Origin: CAVSDF01 sp963726715 | Lineage (GTDB): Bacteria > Bacteroidota > Rhodothermia > Rhodothermales > BA12 | Direction: 5' to 3' | NCBI GenBank assembly: GCA_963726715.1 | Contig: CAVSDF010000001.1 | Coordinates: 62,001-126,000 of the forward strand | DNA: 64,000 nucleotides | Shown: positions 15,526-24,427 of the stretch, piece after piece | Layout of the letters: every line of letters starts with the position of its first letter | How positions within the stretch are numbered: the stretch's first letter is position 1 | Notes under the pieces: model-generated | Databases searched by the model: none | What the model saw: the letters and a program-made list of their open reading frames with translations, nothing else | Told to the model about the DNA's origin: nothing | Program-made: the position numbers and the translations under genes

Positions 15526-17151
15526 TCACCCGTGCACGAGCGCCCGCCCGGTCGGGCAGTCGAGGCAGCGGCGGGGGGCGCAGCGGGCCTCGGCCCATTC
15601 GTGGAGGCCCTGCGTCGTGAGCGCGGTGCGGCGGACGGCGCGGGGCAGGGCGTAGGCGCGGGCGAGGGCGTCGTCGTCGGGCGGGAGCGCGCGGAGGGTG
15701 GCGAGCGCGTCGTCCGGGTCGGCGCCGGCGGCGAGGGCGGCGGGCAGGAGGGCGTTGGTGAGGAGGCGCGCGACGGTCGCCTCGCCGATGCGGGCGCTGT
15801 GCCACGGTGCGGCGCGGGCGAAGTGGTAGTGCGTGTGCCAGAAATCCGATGGAGGCGGCGCGGCGCAGGCGGCGCTCAGGCGCGCGAGGGCGTCCGTCGG
15901 ATGGTCGGCAGCGCCGGCGACGAGCGCGGCGAGGTGACGGGCAGCGCCCGGCCGCATCAGAGACGTGGCGCCGGTGAGGGCGGCGAGCTGGGCGATCCGC
16001 AGTTCGGGCGTCGCCTGCGGACGGAGCCGGGCACGCTGCCACGCGCGGGCGTCGAGCGACGGGGCGAGCGTGGCGCGGGGCGCGAAGCGGCGGCGGAGGT
16101 CGGCGGCGACTGCGTCGGCGCCGGGGGCGAGGATGTCGGTCGGGGAGGGGAGGAGGCCGCCGACGCCGAGGAGCACGGCGAGCCGGTCGCGGGCGTCGGG
16201 GAGGGCGTGGAGGGCGCCGAGGGGCACGCGCCCGGCGAGGCGCCCGAGCACGTCGGCGTTGACGCGGTAGCCGAGCACGCGCGCGACGCGCCGGTAGAGG
16301 GCGTCGTCGAGCGCGGCGCTGCGGTCGCCACTGCCGACGGCGGCGTCGCTGGCCATCCGACGGGCGCGGCGGGCGAGGCGCTCGGCGGCCAGTCCGGCGA
16401 GGTCCGTGGCGAGGGCGGCGTCGGTGACGGCGGGCCATCCCCACGCGCACGGCAGCTCGCGCGGGGCCGTCGGGGCGGCGTCCGCAGACGGCGGGCGGAA
16501 GAAGGCGGCGACGTGTGCGCCGAGGCGACCGTCGAGGACGGGGGCGAGGACGACCTCGGGCAGGATCGTGCCGTCGCGCCGCACGAGCACGCCCGTCTGC
16601 GCGTCGGCGTGGAGGGTGACGTGGAGCACGACGGCGTCGTAGCGCGGATCGCGGGCGTGCCCGTGCGCCCGCCACAGCGCCGACGCGGTGTGGATCTCGA
16701 TGTCGCCCGCGAGCAGGTCGTCGCCGATGCGGACGCGGGCGTCGCGGAAGTCCGGCCCGCCATCGTGGTTCAAACGTCCGGTGTCGAGCACCACGACCGG
16801 GCGGCCATCGACGGTGCGGAGCGCGCCCCGCCACGCGCGGTCGGCCCAGAGGCGCTGCACGACGGCCTCGGGCGGCAGCGACGGCGGCGCCGACGGCGGC
16901 TCGTGCCACGTCAGCGCCACCCCGCCGCCGCTGCGGTCGAGGTAGACGTGCGACACCGGCGACGGCGCGAGCGGCGCGCGGGGACCGGCGCCATCGCGCC
17001 CGGTGGCGATGCCGCCCTCCGTAGAGACGCCCCTCCCGTGCGTCTCCGACACGCCCCCGAACGCCCCGACAGGGACGGTGGCAAACGGGGCGGCGAACGA
17101 ATCGGCAGCGGCGAACGCGGCGGGCGGCGCGACAGGAACGAGCGTGGGCAT
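15526..17151 (-). CDS. DUF2851 family protein
   Basis: A 541-residue protein of the DUF2851 family, found mainly in Bacteroidota. The conserved N-terminal segment is present: GRLNHDGGPDFRDARVRIGD, GDIEIHTASALWRAHGHARD and DAVVLHVTLHAD. The His- and Asp-rich pattern suggests a nuclease-like or metal-binding core, but no activity is established. The C-terminus ends with a CxxRRCLDCPTG motif. The first ~70 residues are low-complexity, and the stretch around residues 35-44 (SETHGRGVST) is encoded by a GAGACGC-family palindrome, so the true start may lie downstream, near 16960. The 17151 start is therefore uncertain. Confidence 0.85.
   Translation of the reverse strand: MPTLVPVAPPAAFAAADSFAAPFATVPVGAFGGVSETHGRGVSTEGGIATGRDGAGPRAPLAPSPVSHVYLDRSGGGVALTWHEPPSAPPSLPPEAVVQRLWADRAWRGALRTVDGRPVVVLDTGRLNHDGGPDFRDARVRIGDDLLAGDIEIHTASALWRAHGHARDPRYDAVVLHVTLHADAQTGVLVRRDGTILPEVVLAPVLDGRLGAHVAAFFRPPSADAAPTAPRELPCAWGWPAVTDAALATDLAGLAAERLARRARRMASDAAVGSGDRSAALDDALYRRVARVLGYRVNADVLGRLAGRVPLGALHALPDARDRLAVLLGVGGLLPSPTDILAPGADAVAADLRRRFAPRATLAPSLDARAWQRARLRPQATPELRIAQLAALTGATSLMRPGAARHLAALVAGAADHPTDALARLSAACAAPPPSDFWHTHYHFARAAPWHSARIGEATVARLLTNALLPAALAAGADPDDALATLRALPPDDDALARAYALPRAVRRTALTTQGLHEWAEARCAPRRCLDCPTGRALVHG
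17021..17047. repeat. GAGACGC-family palindrome inside the annotated DUF2851 N-terminus
   Basis: GAGACGC (17024-17030) and GCGTCTC (17040-17046) flank a 9-nt loop, after GTA. It is a degenerate member of the family seen at 19735 and 43108. Either the palindrome has been translated as part of the protein or the gene starts after it. Confidence 0.55.
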
Positions 17152-17286
17152 CGGGGCAGAGAGTCAGGACACCCCGCAAGAGTCGCCGAGCGCCCGCGCA
17201 TAACCTCCCGCGCCCCGTACCGCGCAGATTTTCCGCGCGCCGCCCGTTCCCCCGGTCCGTTTCCAACCGGAATCGCGCGGCAGGAC

Positions 17287-17294
17287 TACCTTCC
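17287..17294 (+). promoter_or_regulatory. -7-like element of the subtilisin gene
   Basis: TACCTTCC lies 35 nt upstream of the ATG, in the same position as in other genes of the window. Confidence 0.4.
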
Positions 17295-17329
17295 GCCCCT
17301 GTTTCGATCCTTTCACACTCCACCCCTCG

Positions 17330-19648
17330 ATGCGTCCTCGCCACGCCCTCGCGCTCGCCGTCCTCGCGGCCGTCGCCCCCGCCGCCCTCGCCCAGAAGCC
17401 GACGACGCGCGCGGCGGTTCACGTCCGCAGCCGCCCGGTCGTCGCGCCGATGCCGGCGGCCGCCCCCGCCGATGCCCTTGCGCCCGTCTCGCCGCTCGAC
17501 CTGTCGTTGCAGACGCTCGCACGCACCGCCGGACCCGGAAAGGCGTCCGCTGTCGCGGCCCGTGCCGCCCGTCTCGGCGTGGCGATGGCGCCCGGTGGCG
17601 AGGTGCGCGTGCTGCTCGAAGAGGCCCCCGGCACCGGCGGCGTGGGCGCGCTCGCGGCCCTCGGCGTCGTCGAGGAGGAGCGCATCGGGCGCACGGTCGT
17701 CGCGCGCATCCCCGCCGAAGCGCTCGCCGACGTGGCCCGCAGCGGCGCCGTGCGGCGCGTCGAGGCGATGCGCCGCCGCCGCCCGATGCTCGCCGCCGCC
17801 CGCGCCGAAACCGGCGTCGACGCGGTCTTCGCGGGCACCGGCGCCGGTCTCGCGCGCGCCTACACCGGCTCGGGCGCCGTCGTCGGCGTCGTCGACAGCG
17901 GCCTCGACCTCGGCCACCTGGACTTCTCGACGCCGACCGGCACGCGCCTGCTCGCCGCCCGCGCCGACTACGAGACCGCGCCCCGTCGCACCTTCACGCG
18001 CGCCCAGATCGACGGTGCCCCGACCGTCGCCCGCGCCGCGATGGCCGACAGCGCCGGGCACGGCACCCACGTCACCGGCATCGCCGCGGGCGGCGGGCGC
18101 CAGAAAGCCGCCAACCGCGGCGTCGCCCCCGGCGCCGACATCGTGAGCGTGCGGACCAACTTCTTCGACGACTCGATCACCGGCGGCTGCGCCTACGTCT
18201 TCCAGATCGCCCGCGCCGCGAGCAAGCCGGCCGTCTGCAACCTCAGCCTCGGCGGCCACTACGGCCCGCACGACGGCACGAGCCTCTTCGAGCGCACCCT
18301 CAGCGGCCTCGTCGCGCCCGGCTACCTCATCGTCGCCGCGGCGGGCAACGAGGGCGAGGCGCTGCTCCACGCGGGCGGCGCGCTCAGGGCCAACACGGCG
18401 GCGACGGCGTTCTTCGTCACCGACTTCTTCTCCTCGGAAGCCCTCTTCAACGGCTGGTTCGCCCCCAATGCCGTCCGCACCGTCAAGGTCGTGGCCTACT
18501 CGACCGATGCCAACGACAACCTCGTCAAGGAGGCCGAGACGGCGCCGTTCACCGTCGGCGGCGCGGCGGCCGATGCCGTCCCGCTGCGCAAGGGCACGAC
18601 CAGCTACGGGCTCGTCTCGTTCGAGTCGGAGACGCGCAACGCCGACAACGGCGCCGGGCAGTTCACGCTCTATCTCGAAGACGACCTCGACGGCGACTTC
18701 GAGGGATACATCGGCGACTGGTACTACGACATCGTCGTCTCCGGCACTGCCGCCGGACGCGTCGACATCTGGGATGCGACGGCCTCGGGCTTCTTCTACG
18801 ACACGAGCCTCGGCGGCGCGCCCGGCACCGAACTCCTCGGCACGCCCGACTACTCGGTGGCGATGCCCGCGACGGCCCGAAATGTCATCGCCGCCGGGTC
18901 GTACGTGACGACGAACAGCTACGTCGACATGAACGGCGCCACGCAGGCGCTCACCGACGCGAACGGCGCGGCCATCGCGATCGGCTCGCTCGCCACGTAC
19001 TCGAGCCGCGGCCCCTCGCGCGACGGGCGAATGCTGCCGACGGTGAGCGCGCCGGGCGAGGTCGTCGCCTCGGCCCTCTCGGCCATCGCCCTCACCACCG
19101 GCGCCGTCATTGCCAGCGAAGTGGCCCAGGGTGGCGGTTACGCCTACTTCGGCGGCACCTCGATGGCGTCGCCGATGGTCGCCGGCATCGTCGCCCTGAT
19201 GCTCGACGCCAACCCGACGCTGACCTTCGACCAGGCCAGCCGCATCCTCGCCGAGACCGCGCGCCGCGACGCCACGACCGGCCCCGCCGCGAGCAACGCG
19301 TGGGGCGCGGGCCGCATCGACGCCGTCGCCGCCGTCCGCGATGCCGCTCGCCTCGTCACGTCGGCGGGCGACGAGGTGCGCACGCGCGCGCTCGTCCTCG
19401 ACCCCATCGCGCCCAGCCCGCTCCGCGGCAGCACGGCGGTGCGCTTCGCCCTCGACGGCGCCGCGCCCGCCGACCTGTTCGTCTACGACGCCCTCGGCCG
19501 CGTCGTCCTCCGCCTCGCCAGCGCGGTCGCCGTTCCCGGCATCCACGAAGCGACGCTCGACGCCTCGGCGCTCGCCCCCGGCCTCTACGTCGTCGCCCTC
19601 CGCGCCGGCGGCGCCGTCCAGACCCGCCCGCTCGTCGTCGTCCGCTGA
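17330..19648 (+). CDS. secreted subtilisin-like serine peptidase (S8) with T9SS-type C-terminal domain
   Basis: The 772-residue preproprotein has a signal peptide (ending AALAQ) and a propeptide-like region, then the S8 catalytic triad: Asp in VVDSGLDLGHLDF (about 188), His in GHGTHVTGIAAG (about 243) and Ser in GTSMASPMVAG (about 610). A ~250-residue insertion between His and Ser contains acidic beta-rich sequence (YLEDDLDGDFEGYIGDWYYD), probably a PA-like or jelly-roll insert. The last ~85 residues (IAPSPLRGSTAVRF ... DALGRVVLRL ... LAPGLYVVALRAGG) form a type IX secretion sorting domain. It is therefore an exported protease at the cell surface or in the medium. It shares its sorting domain with the RCC1 protein at 2720. 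Confidence 0.93.
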   Translation: MRPRHALALAVLAAVAPAALAQKPTTRAAVHVRSRPVVAPMPAAAPADALAPVSPLDLSLQTLARTAGPGKASAVAARAARLGVAMAPGGEVRVLLEEAPGTGGVGALAALGVVEEERIGRTVVARIPAEALADVARSGAVRRVEAMRRRRPMLAAARAETGVDAVFAGTGAGLARAYTGSGAVVGVVDSGLDLGHLDFSTPTGTRLLAARADYETAPRRTFTRAQIDGAPTVARAAMADSAGHGTHVTGIAAGGGRQKAANRGVAPGADIVSVRTNFFDDSITGGCAYVFQIARAASKPAVCNLSLGGHYGPHDGTSLFERTLSGLVAPGYLIVAAAGNEGEALLHAGGALRANTAATAFFVTDFFSSEALFNGWFAPNAVRTVKVVAYSTDANDNLVKEAETAPFTVGGAAADAVPLRKGTTSYGLVSFESETRNADNGAGQFTLYLEDDLDGDFEGYIGDWYYDIVVSGTAAGRVDIWDATASGFFYDTSLGGAPGTELLGTPDYSVAMPATARNVIAAGSYVTTNSYVDMNGATQALTDANGAAIAIGSLATYSSRGPSRDGRMLPTVSAPGEVVASALSAIALTTGAVIASEVAQGGGYAYFGGTSMASPMVAGIVALMLDANPTLTFDQASRILAETARRDATTGPAASNAWGAGRIDAVAAVRDAARLVTSAGDEVRTRALVLDPIAPSPLRGSTAVRFALDGAAPADLFVYDALGRVVLRLASAVAVPGIHEATLDASALAPGLYVVALRAGGAVQTRPLVVVR

Positions 19649-19734
19649 CCGCCGCCGCGTTCCCGCCGCGCGCCGCCTCCACTCGTTCGGGGGCGGCGCG
19701 TGTGCGTTTGGGTGCTGATGTTTCGGCGTTCGGG

Positions 19735-19763
19735 GTAGAGACGCATCGCCGATGCGTCTCTAC
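19735..19763. repeat. 29-bp perfect palindrome, GAGACGC family
   Basis: Perfect 14-bp arms starting GTAGAGACGCATCG with a single-base loop. The whole 29-bp sequence is identical to 43108-43136. It lies between the convergent subtilisin and 19788 genes, so it could terminate both, but no T-runs are attached. Confidence 0.8.
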
Positions 19764-19787
19764 GGCGGTCCCATCGGCACAACGCCG

Positions 19788-20186
19788 CTACCGCCGCTCG
19801 TGACCGGTGGCGCGGTCGTGGAAGGCGAGGATGGAGGTGCCGGGTTCGCCGCTCGCGTGGCGGCGGGCGCGCTGGAGCGGAAAGGCGGTCTCGCCCGAGG
19901 GGAGCCGGACGCCCCATTCGTGCTGCACGGTGTGGTGGTGCCAGGCGCCGCCGGTCATGGCCGCGATGGCCTCGCCGAGGACGGCGCCGATGCCGTCGGC
20001 ATCGAGGCGGGGGGCGAGGGCGCGCGCGCGGTCGGCACCGTCTTCGGCGACGGGGCTGCGGTCGAGGGCGGCGTCGAGCCATGCGATGGCGTCGCGCGTC
20101 GGGGCTTGCGGGCACCCGGCGTGGGCGAGGGCGGCGAGGGTGCGCCGGGCGTGGGCGGCGAAATCGGGGGTGTCGGTCGGCTCCAT
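19788..20186 (-). CDS. hypothetical protein (weakly DUF3806-like)
   Basis: This 132-residue protein has no signal peptide or membrane helix. The N-terminal half is helical; the second half has GAVLGEAIAAMTGGAWHHH, then WGVRLPSGETAFPLQRARRH. The pattern 'LGE...GG.W...G....FPLQR..R' resembles DUF3806-type proteins, which have a short alpha/beta fold and no known function. I am not certain of this match. A TACCTTCG promoter element begins 19 nt upstream of the ATG. Confidence 0.6.
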   Translation of the reverse strand: MEPTDTPDFAAHARRTLAALAHAGCPQAPTRDAIAWLDAALDRSPVAEDGADRARALAPRLDADGIGAVLGEAIAAMTGGAWHHHTVQHEWGVRLPSGETAFPLQRARRHASGEPGTSILAFHDRATGHERR

Positions 20187-20204
20187 CGGCAGCGGGGGGA
20201 GCGG

Positions 20205-20212
20205 CGAAGGTA
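20205..20212 (-). promoter_or_regulatory. -7-like element of the 20186 gene
   Basis: TACCTTCG on the minus strand, 18 nt before the ATG. Confidence 0.4.
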
Positions 20213-20253
20213 GGGCGAGCGATGCGGTGGACGGTGGGCGCTGCCGGGGCTAA

Positions 20254-20281
20254 ACCGGACAGGTGCGGGGACCTGTCGGGT
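20254..20281. repeat. ACCTGTC-family palindrome (11-bp arms, one mismatch)
   Basis: ACCGGACAGGT and ACCTGTCGGGT flank GCGGGG, the same loop as at 15443. It follows a G/T-rich tract after the pyrF stop (minus strand), the same tract-then-hairpin order as after the DUF2851 gene. Confidence 0.7.
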
Positions 20282-20333
20282 TGGCTCGCTCGCAGCCCAT
20301 GACCACCAACCACCAACTACCAACCCCCAACTA

Positions 20334-21153
20334 TCAACCCCCAACCCGCAGCATCGCGGCGATCTGCCGCGCAGCGTTCGCGGGGTCGTCGGCGCGGGCG
20401 ATGGCGCGGCTGACGCTGACGAGGATCGGACCGCCCGCGTTGGCGTGCATCACCGCCGCCGCGTCGCCGCCCTGCGCGCCGACGCCGGGCACGAGGAGGG
20501 GCGCGTCGGGGGCGAGGCGGCGGATGTCGGAAAGTGCCGCGAGGTCGGTGGCGCCCGCGACGAAGCCGACGGTGCCCGCCGCGCCCGCGCCCCACGAGAG
20601 CGACTCGCGGACGATCCGGTGGAAGAGCGGCTCGGCCGGTGCATCGCCCGATGCCTCGACGCGCAGGCCCTGCACGGCGCCTGCCGACGGGTTCGAGGTG
20701 CGCGCGAGGACGAAGGCGGCGCGTCCGGCGTGCGCGAGGAACGGGGCCACGCTGTCGGCGCCCATGAACGGCGCGACCGTCGCTGCGTCGGCGCCGAGGG
20801 TGTCGAAGGCCGCGCGGGCGTACATCGCCGCCGTGTGGCCGACGTCGCCGCGCTTGGCGTCGTAGACGACGAGGGCGTGGGGCGCGTGGCGGCGGACGGC
20901 CTCGAGTCGTGGCGGCGAGGACGGCGTGCCCACGGTCGCCGAGGGCCTCGAAGAAGGCGGCGTTGGGCTTGTAGGCGCAGGCGACGGGCGCGGTCGCGCG
21001 GATCAGGTCGTCGCAGAACGCGGCGACGGCCTCGTCGTCGGCGAGGCCGTGGTAGCGGGCAGGAAGGTCGCGCGCGTCGGGGTCGAGGCCGACGCACAGG
21101 CACGACCCGGCGGCGCGCTGCGCGGCGCGGAGGCGGTCGGGGAAGGCGGTCAC
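20334..21153 (-). pseudogene. pyrF: orotidine 5'-phosphate decarboxylase, frameshifted (probably a sequencing indel)
   Basis: Two adjacent frames together give a complete class 2 OMP decarboxylase, the last enzyme of UMP synthesis. The N-terminal part from GTG 21153 contains CVGLDPD and AYKPNAAFFEALGDRG. The C-terminal part contains the catalytic DAKRGDVGHTA signature, PFMGADSVAPFL, LVPGVGAQGGD and VSVSRAI. The frame breaks at about 20909, where one extra base would restore the sequence ...VLAAT-LEAVRRHAP. All functional motifs are conserved, so the enzyme is probably intact in the cell. The stop lies in a G/T-rich tract. A TAGGTTGG element is 26 nt upstream of the start. Confidence 0.88.
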
Positions 21154-21179
21154 GGGGAGACGGGGCAAACGGATGGTGC

Positions 21180-21187
21180 CCAACCTA
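21180..21187 (-). promoter_or_regulatory. -7-like element of pyrF
   Basis: TAGGTTGG on the minus strand, 26 nt before the GTG start. Confidence 0.35.
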
Positions 21188-21244
21188 CGGCGTGGGGACG
21201 ATGGACGACGACAACAGACGACCGACGAGGCCCCGGATCCCCCA

Positions 21245-22423
21245 TCACCCCGTCGCCTCCGCCGTCTCCACATCCACGACCGGGAGCCGCCGCAGCACCA
21301 GGTAGCCGAGCACGCCCGCGACCGTCGACGCGATGAGGATGCCGACCTTGGCGCTGTCGAGGAGCACCGAGGGGCCGAAGGCGAGGGTGGCGATGAAGAG
21401 CGACATCGTGAATCCGACACCGCAGAGCAGGCTCGCGCCGACGAGGTGGCCGCGCGTCACGCCCGCCGGAAGCTCGCTCCACCCCGCCCGAAGCGCCACG
21501 AGCGCTGCGCCGAGCACGCCGACGGCCTTGCCCGCGACGAGGCCCGCGACCACGCCGAGCGTCACCGCGCTGCCGAGGCCTGCGCCGCCGCCGAGCGCCA
21601 CGCCCGCGTTGGCGAGCGCGAAGACCGGCATCACGCCGAAGGCCACCCACGGATGGAGCGCATGTTCGAGGCGAAGCAGCGGGGCGCCCTCGCCGCGCGC
21701 CGGGATCGTGAAGGCGAGCAGCACCCCCGCGACGGTCGCGTGGACGCCCGACTTCAGCACGGCCACCCACAGCACGGCCCCGAGGAGCAGGTACAGCGGC
21801 ACGCGCACCACGCCCGCCCGGTTGAGCGCATACAGGCCGCCGAGCGCGAGCGCCGCCATGCCGAGCGCCACGACCGACACCTGCGACGTGTAGAAGAGCG
21901 CGATCACCAGCACCGCGCCCATGTCGTCGACGATGGCGACGGCGGTGAGGAAGATCTTGAGGCCGACCGGCACGCGGCTGCCGAGGAGCGCGAGGATGCC
22001 GAGCGCGAACGCGATGTCGGTCGCCATCGGGATGCCCCAGCCCGCCGCGCCCGCGCCGCCGGCGTTGAAGGCGAGGTAGACGAGCGCCGGCACCACCATC
22101 CCGCCGACGGCTGCGACGAGCGGCAGCATCGCCTTGCGCGGCGTCGAGAGTTCGCCGCCGACGAGTTCACGCTTGATCTCGAGCCCGACGACGAAGAAGA
22201 AGACGGCCATCAGCAGGTCGTTGACCCACAGCAGGAGCGGCTTGTTCATCCCGACGCCTTCGAGGAATGGGGCCGGTTTGAACGCCCAGAGCGCCGTGTA
22301 GGCGTCGGCGAGCGGAGAGTTGGCCCACGCGAAGGCGAGCAGGGCAGCGGCGAGCAGCAGGACCGCGCTGGCGGCCTCGAAGCGGGCGAAGCGGTTGAAG
22401 GCGCGGGTGATCAGGGTGCGCAT
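21245..22423 (-). CDS. nhaA: Na+/H+ antiporter NhaA
   Basis: This 392-residue inner-membrane protein has the NhaA pattern: a first helix after RFARFEAAS, then MAVFFFVVGLEIKRE (helix II region) and two conserved stretches with the ion-binding aspartates, MATDIAFALG and VAIVDDMGAVLVIA. GIxTG-like VGASLLCGVGFTMSLFIA follows near the C-terminus. NhaA exchanges two protons for one sodium and protects against alkaline sodium stress. ATG 22423 gives a normal cytoplasmic N-terminus. A TACGTTTT element ends 16 nt upstream. The next minus-strand gene upstream is a Ca2+/Na+ antiporter, so two ion antiporters are neighbours. Confidence 0.95.
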   Translation of the reverse strand: MRTLITRAFNRFARFEAASAVLLLAAALLAFAWANSPLADAYTALWAFKPAPFLEGVGMNKPLLLWVNDLLMAVFFFVVGLEIKRELVGGELSTPRKAMLPLVAAVGGMVVPALVYLAFNAGGAGAAGWGIPMATDIAFALGILALLGSRVPVGLKIFLTAVAIVDDMGAVLVIALFYTSQVSVVALGMAALALGGLYALNRAGVVRVPLYLLLGAVLWVAVLKSGVHATVAGVLLAFTIPARGEGAPLLRLEHALHPWVAFGVMPVFALANAGVALGGGAGLGSAVTLGVVAGLVAGKAVGVLGAALVALRAGWSELPAGVTRGHLVGASLLCGVGFTMSLFIATLAFGPSVLLDSAKVGILIASTVAGVLGYLVLRRLPVVDVETAEATG

Positions 22424-22439
22424 GGGCAGGGAATAGAGA

Positions 22440-22447
22440 AAAACGTA
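22440..22447 (-). promoter_or_regulatory. -7-like element of nhaA
   Basis: TACGTTTT on the minus strand, 16 nt before the ATG. Confidence 0.4.
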
Positions 22448-22624
22448 TTGTGACGATGCCACGCCGACGAGGACGCGGCAAGGGACAGCAGGCGGTGTGG
22501 GAAGGCCGCGTCGGCAGGCGATGTCGGCGTGCGCGGCAGCGAGCGGTGGAATGCGCGACGGACCGTGCGCGGAGGCGCGCTGTGGATGCGCGGCGGGACC
22601 GTGGGGTGCGGCCGGGGAGGCGCG

Positions 22625-22649
22625 GTAGGGGCGGGTCTCAGACCCGCCC
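22625..22649. repeat. TAGGGGC-family palindrome
   Basis: GGGCGGGTCT (22629-22638) and AGACCCGCCC (22640-22649) flank one C, preceded by GTAG. A related hairpin with a different arm is at 44555. It separates nhaA from the antiporter gene. Confidence 0.65.
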
Positions 22650-22667
22650 GCTGCGGCCCCATCCCCA

Positions 22668-23774
22668 TCACCCCGCCCCGAGCAGGCGCCGCCGCCGCAG
22701 TTCGCGCGCGGCAACAACAACGAGCGTGACCGCGGTGAGCGGAAGCGCGAAGTACACGAGCGCGGTCGTGTAGCCGGGCAGGAGGGCGTGGTCGCTCGCG
22801 GTGAGCACGAGATAGGCCACGTACGCCACGTAGTAGCCGAGGAAGACCGCCCCCTCCCACCGCGCGATCTCGAAGCCGGTGAAGAAGATCGGCAGGCACG
22901 CGACCGCCACCGCCAGCATGATGAGCGTGTCGAAGCTCGCCGCGCCCTCCGCCACCCCGATCCCCGACGGCGAGACGAGCGCCGATCCGCCGAGGACCGC
23001 GAGAAGGTTGTAGATGTTGGAGCCGACGACGTTCCCGACCGCGATCTCGCGCTCGCCGCGCACCGTCGCCACCACCGATGCGGCCACTTCGGGCAGCGAC
23101 GTGCCCGCGGCGACGATGGTGAGCCCGATCACGAGTTCGCTCATCCCGAGCGACCGCGCCATCACGACCGCGCCCTCGACGAGCCAGGTCGAGCCGACGA
23201 CGAGCATCGCAAGACCTGCCGCGATGAGGCCGATCTGCATGGCGAGCGCTGCGGCGGTGCGCGGCGGTGGAGCGTCCGAGGCCTCGCCGTTGGCGGCCGA
23301 AATCGCCGCCGCCTCGCGGCTCTGCCGCCGTCCGAGCCGCACGAGCCAGACCGTGTAGACGATGATCCCGGTGAAGAGTGCCGCCCCTTCGACGCGCGAG
23401 ATCACGCCGTCGAGCCCGAGAGCGAACACGCCGACCGAGGCGCCGACCATGATCGGCACGTCGAGGCGGATCAACTGCCGCGAGATGACGAGCGGCGCGA
23501 TGAGGGCCGAGATGCCGAGGATGAACAGGATGTTGAAGATGTTGGAGCCGACGACGTTGCCGAAGGCGAGGTCCGCCTGCCCGCGAAACGCCGACTGCAC
23601 GCTCACCGCCAGCTCGGGCGTGCTCGTGCCGAAGGCGACGACGGTGAGCCCGACGATGAGCGGCGTCAGGCCGACCGACAGGGCCAGCTTGGACGCCCCG
23701 CGCACGAGCACATCGGCACCGCCGACGAGGAGCACGAGGCCGAGAACGAAGAGGACGAGGGTCAGGAGGTCCAC
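22668..23774 (-). CDS. calcium/sodium antiporter (CaCA, YrbG family)
   Basis: A 368-residue membrane protein made of two homologous halves, each carrying the alpha-repeat motif of the cation/Ca2+ exchangers: VGLTVVAFGTSTPELAVS with GNVVGSNIFNI in the first half, and IGLTIVAAGTSLPEVAAS with GNVVGSNIYNL in the second. The two conserved acidic residues (Glu in both PE pairs) are present. About ten transmembrane helices are expected, with a cytoplasmic loop of ~40 residues between halves. The protein exchanges Ca2+ for Na+ or H+ at the inner membrane. GTG 23774 is preferred because the longer frame adds a His/Pro-rich leader derived from a C-rich untranslated tract. Confidence 0.93.
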   Translation of the reverse strand: MDLLTLVLFVLGLVLLVGGADVLVRGASKLALSVGLTPLIVGLTVVAFGTSTPELAVSVQSAFRGQADLAFGNVVGSNIFNILFILGISALIAPLVISRQLIRLDVPIMVGASVGVFALGLDGVISRVEGAALFTGIIVYTVWLVRLGRRQSREAAAISAANGEASDAPPPRTAAALAMQIGLIAAGLAMLVVGSTWLVEGAVVMARSLGMSELVIGLTIVAAGTSLPEVAASVVATVRGEREIAVGNVVGSNIYNLLAVLGGSALVSPSGIGVAEGAASFDTLIMLAVAVACLPIFFTGFEIARWEGAVFLGYYVAYVAYLVLTASDHALLPGYTTALVYFALPLTAVTLVVVAARELRRRRLLGAG

Positions 23775-24427
23775 GGGCGTAGGGTGGGGATGGGCGGGAG
23801 GGAGACCGCGCTGCCCGCGCACCACAGCCGCCGCGCGCCACGTCCGAGAGGGACTCGGGCCGGGCGACGGACGGGCAGGGGGCGGCGGGCCAGGCGGTCC
23901 ACGGTCCAGAGGGGCGAAGGGAGAACGGGCGGCGCCATCGCACGGCAGCGACGCCTCGCCCGGCGCCGAAGCGCCCGCGCGGGGTCGTCCACACGTGGAC
24001 GGCGAAGGTCTCGCACTTGACTTCCCGCGCCCCGGCCCCGGCGCGTCACGGCGTGAAGCCGATCGGCGGAGGCGTACTGACGATGCGCGGACCCGCCGGT
24101 GAGGCGGGGGCTACTCCCCTTCGGCGCTCTCCTACACGCAACCCCGGCGCCGGGTTCGCAAGGCGGGGTGGCGGGTTCGTGGGGTGTGTGGACGCGGCGA
24201 CGCGGCGCGATGGCCTCCTCAACCCCCGCGTCCCGACTGGGCCTCCCCCTCACCAACCCACACCCTCACCATCCCACCCCACCCCGCCCCCCAGGAACAG
24301 CGTTTGTCGGCGCCCCGTTTGCCTGTCGTTCCACCGGAAGCGCTACCGGACTGGCATTGTGGCCCCGAGCGGGCCTGCTGTCCGCGATGCCGCTTCCCCG
24401 CTTCATTTCGCCTTTCCCGCCATTTCC
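23775..24427. other. 650-bp intergenic region without a supported gene
   Basis: Both strands were read; only Arg/Pro-rich shadow frames occur. The right end (about 24235-24300) is a C-rich, G-poor leader before the acyl-CoA dehydrogenase. No clear hairpin family member or promoter was found. Confidence 0.5.
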
